The notes under the pieces are model-generated. The model saw only the letters and a list, made by a program, of their open reading frames with translations, did no database searches and was not told where the DNA came from. Positions 53,303 to 61,876 of a DNA stretch of 64,000 nt are shown here, piece after piece. Source of the DNA: Flavobacterium sp. Sd200 (GTDB lineage: Bacteria; Bacteroidota; Bacteroidia; Flavobacteriales; Flavobacteriaceae); assembly GCF_009826935.1 (NCBI RefSeq), contig NZ_WUMN01000002.1, positions 620,001 to 684,000 on the forward strand, given 5' to 3'. Position 1 is the first letter of the stretch. Each line of letters opens with the position of its first letter. Both the position numbers and the translations under genes were made by a program.

Positions 53303-53666
53303 CAGAAGGAAAATATTATAGTTATAAAGACAATTGATTTTGCTTTAGAGATCATTACATTTTGTGAGCTTCTTGAATATAATCGCAAGTTTGTTATTGC
53401 TAAGCAACTTCTAAAATCAGGAACCAGCATTGGCGCAAATGTTCATGAAGCACAGAATGCTGAAAGCAGAGCAGATTTTATTCATAAAATGAAAATTGCA
53501 GCCAAGGAAGTCGAAGAAACCAAATACTGGCTTTTGTTGTGTGAAATGTCGGACTCTTTCCTTTCAATCAAAATCTGAAAACAAAAATAAATGAAATCGG
53601 TCTTATAATTTATAAGATTTTAAGTTCAAGCAGAAGTGTAAAGTAACATTTGGCAATTGTTACATT
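53283..53666. repeat. 12-bp inverted repeats flanking the four-helix-bundle cassette
   Basis: AATGTAACAATT at 53283-53294 and its exact reverse complement AATTGTTACATT at 53655-53666. They enclose the whole frameshifted gene; the right copy ends about 30 bases before scoB. No target-site duplication or transposase is visible. Confidence 0.65.
53300..53646 (+). pseudogene. four-helix-bundle protein (23S rRNA intervening-sequence/S23 family), frameshifted
   Basis: The first 92 codons (GTG start at 53300) read VIKTIDFALEII, GTSIGANVHEAQNAES and MKIAAKEVEETKYWL, the S23/IVP family. The frame then ends early after DSFLSIKI. Reading one base back from about 53569 continues as FPFNQNLKTKINEIGLII and YKILSSSRSVK to a stop at 53644-53646, restoring the usual length of about 115 residues. 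One lost T in a short T-run (TCTTTC, 53564-53569) would explain it, either a real mutation or a sequencing slip. The gene sits between scoA and scoB. Function of the family is unknown. Confidence 0.75.
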
Positions 53667-53695
53667 GATACATTTTTAAATTTAAAAATTAACAA

Positions 53696-54355
53696 ATGGC
53701 ATTAGATAAAATAGCAATAGCGAAAAGAATAGCAAAGGAAGTTAAAGACGGCTACTTTGTAAATTTAGGTATAGGCATACCCACTCTTGTAGCCAACTAT
53801 GTGCGCAACGATATAAACGTAGATTTTCAGAGTGAGAACGGCGTTTTGGGCATGGGGCCTTTTCCGTTTGAGGGAGAGGAAGATGCTGACATTATAAACG
53901 CAGGTAAGCAAACCATTACTACGCTGCCGGGAGCATCGTTTTTTGACTCTGCAACGAGTTTTGGAATGATACGCGGGCAGCACGTAGACCTGACTATTTT
54001 GGGAGCCATGGAAGTGGCAGAAAATGGTGACATTGCCAACTGGAAAATCCCCGGAAAGATGGTTAAAGGCATGGGTGGCGCTATGGATCTTGTGGCAAGC
54101 GCCGAGAATATAATAGTTGCCATGATGCACGTAAACAAAGCAGGCGAAAGCAAATTGCTAAAACGCTGTACACTGCCACTGACAGGCGTGGGCTGCGTTA
54201 AAAAAATTGTAACCGAGCTGGCAGTTTTAGAAATAGTACCCGAAGGTTTTAAACTGCTGGAACGTGCCCCGGGAGTAACCGTTGACGATATTATTAAAGC
54301 AACCGAAGGCAACCTTATTATTGAAGGTGAAATACCTGAGATGGTTATTGAGTAA
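53696..54355 (+). CDS. scoB: 3-oxoacid CoA-transferase subunit B
   Basis: 219 residues. Seen: VNLGIGIPTLVANYV, the catalytic Glu in FQSENGVLGMGPFPFEG (about 44-60), SFFDSATSFGMIRGQHVDL and WKIPGKMVKGMGGAMDLV. It partners the A subunit at 52567. The start ATG follows the inverted repeat of the inserted four-helix-bundle cassette by 29 bases, so its leader has been changed by that insert; whether scoB is still co-transcribed with scoA cannot be told from sequence. Confidence 0.95.
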   Translation: MALDKIAIAKRIAKEVKDGYFVNLGIGIPTLVANYVRNDINVDFQSENGVLGMGPFPFEGEEDADIINAGKQTITTLPGASFFDSATSFGMIRGQHVDLTILGAMEVAENGDIANWKIPGKMVKGMGGAMDLVASAENIIVAMMHVNKAGESKLLKRCTLPLTGVGCVKKIVTELAVLEIVPEGFKLLERAPGVTVDDIIKATEGNLIIEGEIPEMVIE

Positions 54356-54370
54356 TCGGATCTATATATA

Positions 54371-54409
54371 ACAATTGCGGTAATTACAAAATGTAATTAC
54401 CGCAATTGT
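54371..54409. repeat. perfect 18-bp-arm palindrome after scoB
   Basis: Arms ACAATTGCGGTAATTACA (54371-54388) and its exact reverse complement (54392-54409), loop AAA. There is no long T-run on either side, so it could be a bidirectional terminator for scoB and the convergent small membrane protein gene, or an unusual protein-binding palindrome. Confidence 0.7.
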
Positions 54410-54461
54410 TTATACCCTGCCTTTTAATCTTAATGCGTCAGTATTACCTAAAAAACGCACG

Positions 54462-54761
54462 CTATTCGGGATTCCTTTGGTTTAGTATAGCAATACTAAT
54501 TATTGAGGCACCCATAATAATCCCTAAAGCAATCATAGCACCATTGATATTGGCATTTTCGGTAATAAATGTTTCTCGTGTTCCCTCAACATATGCCTTT
54601 CGAGTAATATCAATATTATACTTTTCACTACTGTTATAACTCTTTGTATCAAGCACAGAATAGCTTAAAACAGTTATCATGAGTACACCTATTAAAATCA
54701 ACAATCCAATTGTTAGATAGTTTTTAGAAATAAGTACTTTGTTATTAATCGCGTCTTCCAC
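54462..54761 (-). CDS. hypothetical two-helix membrane protein
   Basis: 99 residues, not recognised. Two hydrophobic segments: about 16-36 (LTIGLLILIGVLMITVLSYS) and 76-94 (MIALGIIMGASIISIAIL), separated by a polar loop (DTKSYNSSEKYNIDITRKAY). It lies convergent to scoB across the 39-base palindrome and 44 bases downstream of the SDR gene on the same strand. AT-rich compared with neighbours. Topology and ATG start support a real gene; a spurious frame is possible. Confidence 0.6.
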   Translation of the reverse strand: MEDAINNKVLISKNYLTIGLLILIGVLMITVLSYSVLDTKSYNSSEKYNIDITRKAYVEGTRETFITENANINGAMIALGIIMGASIISIAILNQRNPE

Positions 54762-54805
54762 CAGATTATATCTTTGTTATAGGTTAATTGTATAAGATTA
54801 CTCTA

Positions 54806-55558
54806 TTATATTGTTTTATTTACAATCGTTGCACTCGCCTGAGCGGTAGGAAGCACTAAAAGATCGGCAATATTAACATGATACGGTCGTGTAATTACAA
54901 ATGTAATGATATCGGCTATATCTTCGGCTTTAAGCGGCTCAAAGCCTTTATATACGCTTTCAGCACGCTCGCGGTCGCCTTTAAAACGCACCTCGCTAAA
55001 CTCAGTATCAACCATACCGGGATTTATGGCCCCAACTCTAATTCCGTACTGGTTTAAATCCATGCGCATTCCCTGGTTTATAGCATCCACAGCATGTTTA
55101 GTAGCACAGTATACGTTACCATTGCTATACACCTCTTTACCTGCAATAGAACCAATGTTTATAATATGTCCGCTGCGGCGTTCTATCATTCCCGGTATTA
55201 CTTCTTTACTAACATAAAGCAAACCTTTGATGTTAATGTCTATCATAGCATCCCAGTCTTCATAATCGCCATTTTCTATAGGATCAAGACCGTGTGCATT
55301 TCCGGCATTATTTATCAGTACATCTATATTGGCAAAGTCAGGCGGCAATGAGGCTATACTCTTGGCTACATCCTTACGCTTGCGCACATCAAAATTAAGA
55401 GTATGCACGGCAGTAAGCGCACTAAATTCGTCCTGTAATTCGGCAAGACGGTCTTCGCGTCTTCCGCATATAATAAGCCTGAATTTATTTTTAGCTAAAA
55501 AACGTGCCGTTGCCCTTCCTATACCGCTTGTTGCACCTGTTATAAGTACTGTTTTCAT
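54806..55558 (-). CDS. short-chain dehydrogenase/reductase (YdfG-like)
   Basis: 250 residues, classic SDR. Seen: NAD(P)-binding TGATSGIGRATA (7-18), LNFDVRKRKDV, NNAGNAHG, and the active-site Tyr-Lys in VYCATKHAV (about 149-157), with the preceding Ser in IGSIAGKE. An Arg in CGRREDR after beta-2 suggests NADP preference. E. coli YdfG oxidises 3-hydroxy acids and reduces malonic semialdehyde; substrate here is inferred only by resemblance. Upstream region shows no clear -7 element. Confidence 0.9.
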   Translation of the reverse strand: MKTVLITGATSGIGRATARFLAKNKFRLIICGRREDRLAELQDEFSALTAVHTLNFDVRKRKDVAKSIASLPPDFANIDVLINNAGNAHGLDPIENGDYEDWDAMIDINIKGLLYVSKEVIPGMIERRSGHIINIGSIAGKEVYSNGNVYCATKHAVDAINQGMRMDLNQYGIRVGAINPGMVDTEFSEVRFKGDRERAESVYKGFEPLKAEDIADIITFVITRPYHVNIADLLVLPTAQASATIVNKTI

Positions 55559-55703
55559 TTTTACTATTTCAGATTTATGATCTTAGATTTCAGATTCTAC
55601 GCCATAAAAATAAATCAAAACCATTATAAACAAACACTTTTTACTAAAAATAAAATTTTATGCACGCATATATTTAAAATATGTTTTTTTGAGTTGTAAA
55701 AAA

Positions 55704-57713
55704 CTAATTCTTAATTAATTTCAGCACAGATGTTTTGCCCGATGCCGTGGCATGAACCATATAGGCCCCGGCACTTAACTGTGATACATCTATTACAGAT
55801 TGAGCGCTGTTAAGCTGTTTATAACAAACCTTTTGCCCCATTATGTTATATAATGTAACTGTTTCTATTTCAACATCAGAATTAAGCACAAAAGAATTTG
55901 TTGCCGGATTGGGAGACAGGATAATTTGATTTTTAGCCAAGAGCTCTTCGGCACTTAGGGTACTTGATATGTAAACCCCATAGTCTTCTATATCGCCAAA
56001 ATAGTATGGAGTAGTACAGCTTCTGTTGGCATCTGTTATTTGGTTTATGGCGCCTGCCACCCTCATGGCAAGCATGGTGTTTTGCACCGCATCGGCAGGT
56101 ATAATAATATCCTGGGTGTGTACTACTGCCTCTGAATGCACCGAGGTGCCACTCATTACCAGCTCTGCATTTTCAAAAATACCGTTATTGTTATAATCTA
56201 TGTAAGCTTCATAGCTACCGTTAAAAGTGCCGTGGTTCGCATTCATGGTAACAGATAGGTTGTAGGTACCTCCGGCATACAATAAAGTATTGTCTGTACA
56301 GCTAAAGTTGGTGTAAGGCCCTGTTCTGTTTGTAGACCTGTTAATGGTATTGAGAGTCACATTTTCTATCATACCATAAATTATATAGTCAGACCGTGGT
56401 GTGCAGGCTGCAACCACAGGTTCGGCAACCACAAAAGCATCGCGCTTTGTTACTGATGTAACACCGAAACGGCTGGTAACCGTAAGCCTAACGCTATAGA
56501 TTCCGGGTGTACTGATCGTGCACACCGGATTTTGAGAGGTAAAATCATAAACATCAGTACCGTTGGTAATTCTCCATGCAAAAGATACGTCAGGACAACT
56601 GCTGTCGGCTAAAAATGTATTGGGTATGCAACTGGTCTTGTCTATCAGGCTAACAAGTTCTCCGGCAGCACAAACCACCGCACCCGATGCAATTTCAAAA
56701 TCAGCAACCGGAGCCAATGGCGAAACAAGGCTGAGGTTTCCGTTTATGGGCAAAAAGCTGCTTCTAAAAAAGGCTATTGCCATGCGCATCCTGTCTTTTT
56801 GATTTTGAGTAAAGCTATTAGCACATTCGCCGCTGTTAAAGCCCATGTAGTTCTTTACAAAACTGTCATCTGTACTGCTGTTGTCGCAGGTGTTTGGGGG
56901 CGTTACGCCAAAGCAATCGCCCAAAGTGCGTTTGTGTGGTGGTGTATCTGCACAGCAATCGCCAAGGCCGGAGCCACAACCATCGGGCAACGGACAGGTC
57001 TCTCCATCACTGTCGCCTTCATAAGTATGGTATAAATACAACGCATGTGCCATTTGGTGCACATTTGTTTTTGCCAAAGGATCTATAAACTCAGATGCCT
57101 TTATAACGGCCCCGTCGCTTGTGCTGCCGGGATAAGATGCATAGCCGCTTATTGAGGCATCGCCACCGTCAAATTCAGATACGATCCAAATATTATAATA
57201 ATTATTCTGATCCCATTTAGAGATATCTTTCAATCTGTAAGCTGCCAAACCGGCGTTGTTATAAAAAACTCCGCTTTCCATATAGCTTAAGTACCCGGTC
57301 ATGTCTATACGGTTAATACCATTGGTACATTTATCATCGGGTGTTCGCACGGCAAGTACAAATTCAATCCCCGTATCTACTCCGCTGCCATCGCCCGGTG
57401 TCCCCGGCACTTTACGGAAACGTTCGTTCAGGTTTTTAATAGCCGCCCTAACAGCATCATCACTCAGGTTAGTACCTGTTCCTAAAGCCTCTCCCTTGTG
57501 CATAATGTGTACCACTACCGGAATCCGGTATATTTCGCTGCCGCTTTGCATGCGCTGTTGCAGACTGTAAGTATCAAAATCGTGCACCCTTTGAGCATAG
57601 TCCCTATCTGTAGCAAGTCTTGTGCGATGCAAATCATCAGTACCACAATGCAGGTGTTGCGCAAAAGCCGCGACACTAAACAGAAACACAAATATGGATA
57701 CTAATTTTTTCAT
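55704..57713 (-). CDS. secreted M43-like (pappalysin) protein with Gln in place of the catalytic Glu; PKD, GEVED and T9SS domains
   Basis: 669 residues. Signal peptide (about 1-19), M43 domain (about 60-330), PKD-type domain (about 350-440), GEVED domain (about 465-600, with EAYIDYNNNGIFENAE and FGDIEDYGVYI), and a T9SS type A sorting domain (ILSPNPATNSFVL ... GAYMVHATASG). In M43 peptidases the zinc motif is HExxHxxxxxH; here it reads HQMAHALYLYH, with His219, His223 and His229 kept but Glu220 replaced by Gln (codon CAA, 57056-57054). The NYMGFNSGECANSFTQ block typical of M43 is present. Zn binding is likely, proteolysis unlikely. Secretion by T9SS is inferred from the C-terminal domain. Confidence 0.87.
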   Translation of the reverse strand: MKKLVSIFVFLFSVAAFAQHLHCGTDDLHRTRLATDRDYAQRVHDFDTYSLQQRMQSGSEIYRIPVVVHIMHKGEALGTGTNLSDDAVRAAIKNLNERFRKVPGTPGDGSGVDTGIEFVLAVRTPDDKCTNGINRIDMTGYLSYMESGVFYNNAGLAAYRLKDISKWDQNNYYNIWIVSEFDGGDASISGYASYPGSTSDGAVIKASEFIDPLAKTNVHQMAHALYLYHTYEGDSDGETCPLPDGCGSGLGDCCADTPPHKRTLGDCFGVTPPNTCDNSSTDDSFVKNYMGFNSGECANSFTQNQKDRMRMAIAFFRSSFLPINGNLSLVSPLAPVADFEIASGAVVCAAGELVSLIDKTSCIPNTFLADSSCPDVSFAWRITNGTDVYDFTSQNPVCTISTPGIYSVRLTVTSRFGVTSVTKRDAFVVAEPVVAACTPRSDYIIYGMIENVTLNTINRSTNRTGPYTNFSCTDNTLLYAGGTYNLSVTMNANHGTFNGSYEAYIDYNNNGIFENAELVMSGTSVHSEAVVHTQDIIIPADAVQNTMLAMRVAGAINQITDANRSCTTPYYFGDIEDYGVYISSTLSAEELLAKNQIILSPNPATNSFVLNSDVEIETVTLYNIMGQKVCYKQLNSAQSVIDVSQLSAGAYMVHATASGKTSVLKLIKN

Positions 57714-58186
57714 AGGGATTCCGCTGATTCAAACAACTACAAAGCCTTACTACAGACAATTTTAGCATATTGTTTTGAATGCGTCAATTTATCGCTTTTT
57801 TCAATGCGTTTTATAAACTAATTTAACATTTTTTAATAATAAAATAACAAATGATTTTATCCCGAGTATTTAGAGATTTTAACAATTAAGACGGCTGCAA
57901 ACTGCATAAATCGCAGAAAATAGTATTGATTTAAGGTTGCCGGCATATTAAAAAATTAACACTTTAATACTTTATTTTAAATAGTTTCGTTCTAAAGCAG
58001 CCATTTCTGTAAACGTAAACATTAAAAAACAGTTTAAATTTGACAACAGAAGATAGTGTAAGGCAACAAATTAGAAAACAAATCACTTTATTAACAACAC
58101 ATTAACAGAAAAGTCAATTTTTTCGGCAATGAATTTGCATTGTAAAAAAAGCTTATTAAATTCACACTCCAAAAATTTTATATACT
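57714..58186. promoter_or_regulatory. divergent intergenic region between the M43-like gene and moxR
   Basis: 473 AT-rich bases with no open frame that looks coding. The only box of note is TAAATTTG (58035-58042), a TAnnTTTG match 145 bases before moxR, without a good -33 box. No hairpin terminator was seen. No clear leftward -7 element was found for the M43-like gene. Confidence 0.35.
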
Positions 58187-59191
58187 ATGGAAGATAACAC
58201 CGCCGCTTTAGATATAAGGGCTATAAATGAAAAAATAGAAAGAGAGAGTGCCTTTGTCGATCTTCTTGTAATGGAGATAAACAAAGTTATTGTTGGTCAG
58301 AAATACATGATAGAGCGTTTGCTTATTGGGCTTTTGGGTCAGGGGCACATCTTGCTTGAAGGCGTACCCGGACTGGCAAAAACACTCGCTATCAACACCT
58401 TATCTCAGGCGGTGCACGGCAGCTTTAGCCGTATACAGTTTACTCCGGACCTTCTTCCGGCAGACGTTGTGGGTACCATGATATACAACGTTAAGCAAAA
58501 CGAGTTTACTATTAAAAAGGGACCAATATTTGCCAACTTCGTTCTGGCCGATGAGATAAACAGGGCTCCTGCAAAAGTACAGTCAGCTCTGCTTGAAGCG
58601 ATGCAGGAAAAACAGGTAACTATTGGCGAAGAAACATTTAAACTGGAAAAACCGTTTCTTGTAATGGCAACCATGAACCCGGTTGAACAGGAAGGTACTT
58701 ACCCGCTACCGGAAGCTCAGGTAGACCGTTTTATGCTTAAAGCTGTTATCGACTATCCTAAAATGGAAGACGAACGCCTTGTAATTCGTGCCAACCTGAA
58801 AGGTGCTTTCGAAAAGGTAAACCAAATTGTATCTATAGACCAGATATTAAGGGCACAGCAAGCAGTTCGTGAAGTATATATGGATGAGAAGATCGAGAAA
58901 TATATTCTTGATATCATCTTCGCAACACGTTATCCTGAAAAATATAAACTGGAAAAACTTAAACCGCTAATCAGTTTTGGTTCATCGCCAAGGGGTAGCA
59001 TCAACCTTGCCACTGCTGCAAAATGTTATGCATTTATTAAGCGCAGGGGTTATGTAATTCCTGAAGATGTTCGCGCTGTTGTGCACGACGTATTGCGCCA
59101 CCGTATTGGCATTACTTACGAAGCAGAAGCAGAGAACATAACATCTATAGACATTATTAACAAGATCGTTAACGAGATAGAAGTTCCTTAA
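58187..59191 (+). CDS. moxR: MoxR-family AAA ATPase
   Basis: 334 residues. Seen: Walker A EGVPGLAKTLAI (about 62-73), Walker B VLADEINRAPAKVQSA, the sensor MATMNPVEQEGTYPLPEAQVDRF and a C-terminal lid helix domain. MoxR ATPases are chaperone-like partners of vWA-domain proteins; here it heads the Bat (Bacteroides aerotolerance) operon with the DUF58 and vWA genes. Predicted to use ATP to help assemble or regulate the membrane vWA complex. ATG at 58187. Confidence 0.93.
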   Translation: MEDNTAALDIRAINEKIERESAFVDLLVMEINKVIVGQKYMIERLLIGLLGQGHILLEGVPGLAKTLAINTLSQAVHGSFSRIQFTPDLLPADVVGTMIYNVKQNEFTIKKGPIFANFVLADEINRAPAKVQSALLEAMQEKQVTIGEETFKLEKPFLVMATMNPVEQEGTYPLPEAQVDRFMLKAVIDYPKMEDERLVIRANLKGAFEKVNQIVSIDQILRAQQAVREVYMDEKIEKYILDIIFATRYPEKYKLEKLKPLISFGSSPRGSINLATAAKCYAFIKRRGYVIPEDVRAVVHDVLRHRIGITYEAEAENITSIDIINKIVNEIEVP

Positions 59192-59305
59192 TATTTGTTT
59201 CAAGTTTAAAGTTTCAGGTTTCACGTTCTGTACGTAAACCTGAGCACGGCCAGACAACGAACGAACTGGCAATAACTTTAAACCTTAAACTTTAAACAAA
59301 AATTT

Positions 59306-60172
59306 ATGGATACAAAAGAGATATTAAAAAAGGTTCGTAAAATAGAGATAAAAACCAAAAGGCTGAGCAATCATATCTTTTCGGGAGAATATCATTCGTC
59401 GTTTAAGGGTCGGGGTATGACCTTTAGCGAGGTGCGCCAGTATCAGTTTGGAGACGATGTTCGTGCCATAGACTGGAACGTTACGGCGCGCTACAACGAA
59501 CCTTACATAAAAGTGTTTGAAGAAGAGCGAGAGCTTACCATGATGCTTATGGTAGACATTAGCGGCAGCGAAAGCTTTGGTACACAAAACTCTTTTAAGA
59601 AAGATATTGTGACCGAAATTGCAGCTACCATGGCATTTTCTGCTACTCAAAATAACGATAAGATAGGGCTTGTGCTTTTTTCAGACCAGGTAGAGCTTTA
59701 CATTCCGCCTAAAAAAGGGAAATCACATGTACTGCGCATTATCCGCGAGCTGGTAGAATTTGAGCCGCAAAGCAAAAAGACCGACATTAGCGTGCCGCTA
59801 AAGTTTATATCTGGTGTAATTAAAAAAAGGGCTATAGTATTCCTCATCTCTGATTTTATGGGAGGTGACTTTGAACATACACTAAAAATTGCCGCCAAAA
59901 AACACGATATTACAGGGGTGCGTGTTTATGATCCACGCGAAGAAACCATGCCTAATATTGGCCTTGTAAATATGGCCGATGCCGAAACGGGAGAAACTAT
60001 GTTGGTTAATACAGGCTCTAAAAGCGTGAGGATTCAGTATGAAAAATACTATCAGGAGCGTGTAAAATATTTTAGGGAAACCTTTAGTCGGTGCGGTGCG
60101 GGGTCGCTTAGCACCCGTGTAGACGAATCGTATGTAACAAAACTGTTGGGCTATTTTAAGGCCAGGGCTTAA
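59306..60172 (+). CDS. DUF58 domain protein of the Bat operon
   Basis: 288 residues, soluble. The DUF58 signature is visible: SSFKGRGMTFSEVRQYQFG, DDVRAIDWNVTARYNEPY, IKVFEEERELTMMLMVD, with a vWA-like core (VDISGSESFG and LFSDQVELYIPP, LISDFMGGDF). It is an intact vWA-type fold without a full MIDAS consensus. Such proteins always neighbour moxR and are thought to act with it. A 114-base gap after moxR holds short inverted repeats of the CAGGTTT type. Confidence 0.9.
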   Translation: MDTKEILKKVRKIEIKTKRLSNHIFSGEYHSSFKGRGMTFSEVRQYQFGDDVRAIDWNVTARYNEPYIKVFEEERELTMMLMVDISGSESFGTQNSFKKDIVTEIAATMAFSATQNNDKIGLVLFSDQVELYIPPKKGKSHVLRIIRELVEFEPQSKKTDISVPLKFISGVIKKRAIVFLISDFMGGDFEHTLKIAAKKHDITGVRVYDPREETMPNIGLVNMADAETGETMLVNTGSKSVRIQYEKYYQERVKYFRETFSRCGAGSLSTRVDESYVTKLLGYFKARA

Positions 60173-60177
60173 TAAAT

Positions 60178-60212
60178 TTTGAATTTCGTCAACAGTGTTG
60201 ACGAAATTCAAA
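60178..60212. repeat. perfect 35-bp palindrome inside the bat operon
   Basis: Arms TTTGAATTTCGTCAACA (60178-60194) and the exact reverse complement (60196-60212) around a single central G (60195). It lies six bases after the DUF58 stop and 33 bases before the next gene. There is no T-run after it, so it does not look like a standard terminator. Confidence 0.75.
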
Positions 60213-60245
60213 CAGAAATAAATAGTTGTAAATTATAACTAAATA

Positions 60246-61874
60246 ATGATCACCAAAAAACTATATGCCATACTGTTTTTTTTAGTCGCTGTTACTGCCT
60301 TTGGGCAGCAAAAGCCGTTAAAAACCAGTATAGACAGCACCAAAATAAAAATAGGCAGCCAGGCAAAGCTTACGCTTACCGCCACGGTAGACACTGCCCA
60401 TAAGGTTAGCTTTCCGGAAGGTAAGAACTTTGGCCAACTGGAGGTTATCAACTCTTTTCCGGTAGATACCATTCGCAAAGGGGCTATATATGAGCTGGTA
60501 AAAAAATACGGGCTTACACAGTTCGATTCGGGTCGTTATGTAATTCCGCGTTTGCCTGTTGTTATCAATAACAAGACCCTGCAAACAGATTCGCTTGTTC
60601 TGCAAGTCAACAACATCAAGGTAGACACCCTCAAGCAAAAGCTTTTTGACATCAAACCCATTGTTGAGGCAAAAAGCGACAATAGTTTTTGGTGGTATTT
60701 ACTTGCAATTGTATTGGTACTGGCAGCTATTGGCACTGGGGTTTGGTGGTATTTTAAAAAATACAGAAAACCTGTTGTTAAAGCAGAGCCTGTTGTACTC
60801 AAATCGCCTATAGAAATTGCTACAGAACAACTACAGGATCTTGAAAGAAAAGAACTTTTGCAGCGTGGAGAGGTCAAGGAATATTATAGCGAAATGGCCG
60901 ATATTGCCCGAAACTACATAGAAGAGGCCATACATATTCCGGCAAAAGAGAGTACTACAAGCGAGCTTATTGAAGCCATGCGTAGTGCTGTTATGCGTCG
61001 CAAAATGACACTTAGACAGGATACTTTTGAAGAGCTTGAAAGTGTATTGCGAACTGCCGACATGGTAAAATTCGCGAAAAGCAAACCACTCGACTTTGAA
61101 ATTGCCCAGGACCGCAACCGCATAGAGAAAACCATAGTGGTTATAGACCGCAGTATTCCGGAAGAAACCCCGGAAGACGATACACACACACAGCTTTGGC
61201 TGGAAGCCCAGCGCAAAAAGAAAGAACAAAAACGCAGGCGTACCATTATATGGTCTTCTGTGGCCGCAGGCATTGTATTGCTAATTGTTCTTGGGGCTAC
61301 TTTTGGACTGAACTATTTGAGGGATAATTATTTAGGGCATAACACTAAAGAGCTGTTAGACGGCGAATGGGTGCGCAGCGAATATGGCGATCCAGGTGTT
61401 ACGCTCGAAACTCCACGTGTGCTTAAGCGAATGAATGTTGAGGCAAGCGTGCCGAAAGAAACCATGGCGCTTATTAAAGAAATGAGCACATTTGCCTATG
61501 GATCTTTAACCGAGAACTTTTACATTGAAGTATCGACCCTTAGCTATAAAAAGGAAACCAATGTAGACCTTAATGAGGTACTTGAAGGCGCCAGTAAGCT
61601 ATGGGAATCGCGTGGGGCATCTAACATATTGCTTAAAACAGAAGACTTTGCCACCGAAAAAGGTATTAGCGGCATGCGCTCTTATGGCAACATGACCCTG
61701 CCCGACCCTATTACCAAAGCTCCTGTTCGCGCTTACTATGAGCTGTATGTGTTTAAACAGCAGGGCGGCCTGCAACAGGTAATGGTACAGTTTAGAGAAG
61801 GCGATGAGTATGGCACACAGATATTGGAACGCATTAAAAATTCGATAGAACTTAGAACCCTGAACCAGCAATAA
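60246..61874 (+). CDS. BatD-like membrane protein of the Bat operon
   Basis: 542 residues. A signal peptide (FFLVAVTAFGQQ) precedes a periplasmic immunoglobulin-like part (about 20-140) resembling the start of BatD, then a membrane helix (WWYLLAIVLVLAAIGTGVWW, about 148-168), a DUF4381-like cytosolic segment (about 185-330, with YYSEMADIARNYIEEAIHIPA), a second membrane helix (WSSVAAGIVLLIVLGATFGL, about 338-358) and a periplasmic tail. The protein sits between DUF58 and batA, a position where Bacteroidota commonly have such a gene. It is not the classic BatD, which usually follows batC, so I leave out a symbol. Confidence 0.83.
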   Translation: MITKKLYAILFFLVAVTAFGQQKPLKTSIDSTKIKIGSQAKLTLTATVDTAHKVSFPEGKNFGQLEVINSFPVDTIRKGAIYELVKKYGLTQFDSGRYVIPRLPVVINNKTLQTDSLVLQVNNIKVDTLKQKLFDIKPIVEAKSDNSFWWYLLAIVLVLAAIGTGVWWYFKKYRKPVVKAEPVVLKSPIEIATEQLQDLERKELLQRGEVKEYYSEMADIARNYIEEAIHIPAKESTTSELIEAMRSAVMRRKMTLRQDTFEELESVLRTADMVKFAKSKPLDFEIAQDRNRIEKTIVVIDRSIPEETPEDDTHTQLWLEAQRKKKEQKRRRTIIWSSVAAGIVLLIVLGATFGLNYLRDNYLGHNTKELLDGEWVRSEYGDPGVTLETPRVLKRMNVEASVPKETMALIKEMSTFAYGSLTENFYIEVSTLSYKKETNVDLNEVLEGASKLWESRGASNILLKTEDFATEKGISGMRSYGNMTLPDPITKAPVRAYYELYVFKQQGGLQQVMVQFREGDEYGTQILERIKNSIELRTLNQQ

Positions 61875-61876
61875 TT

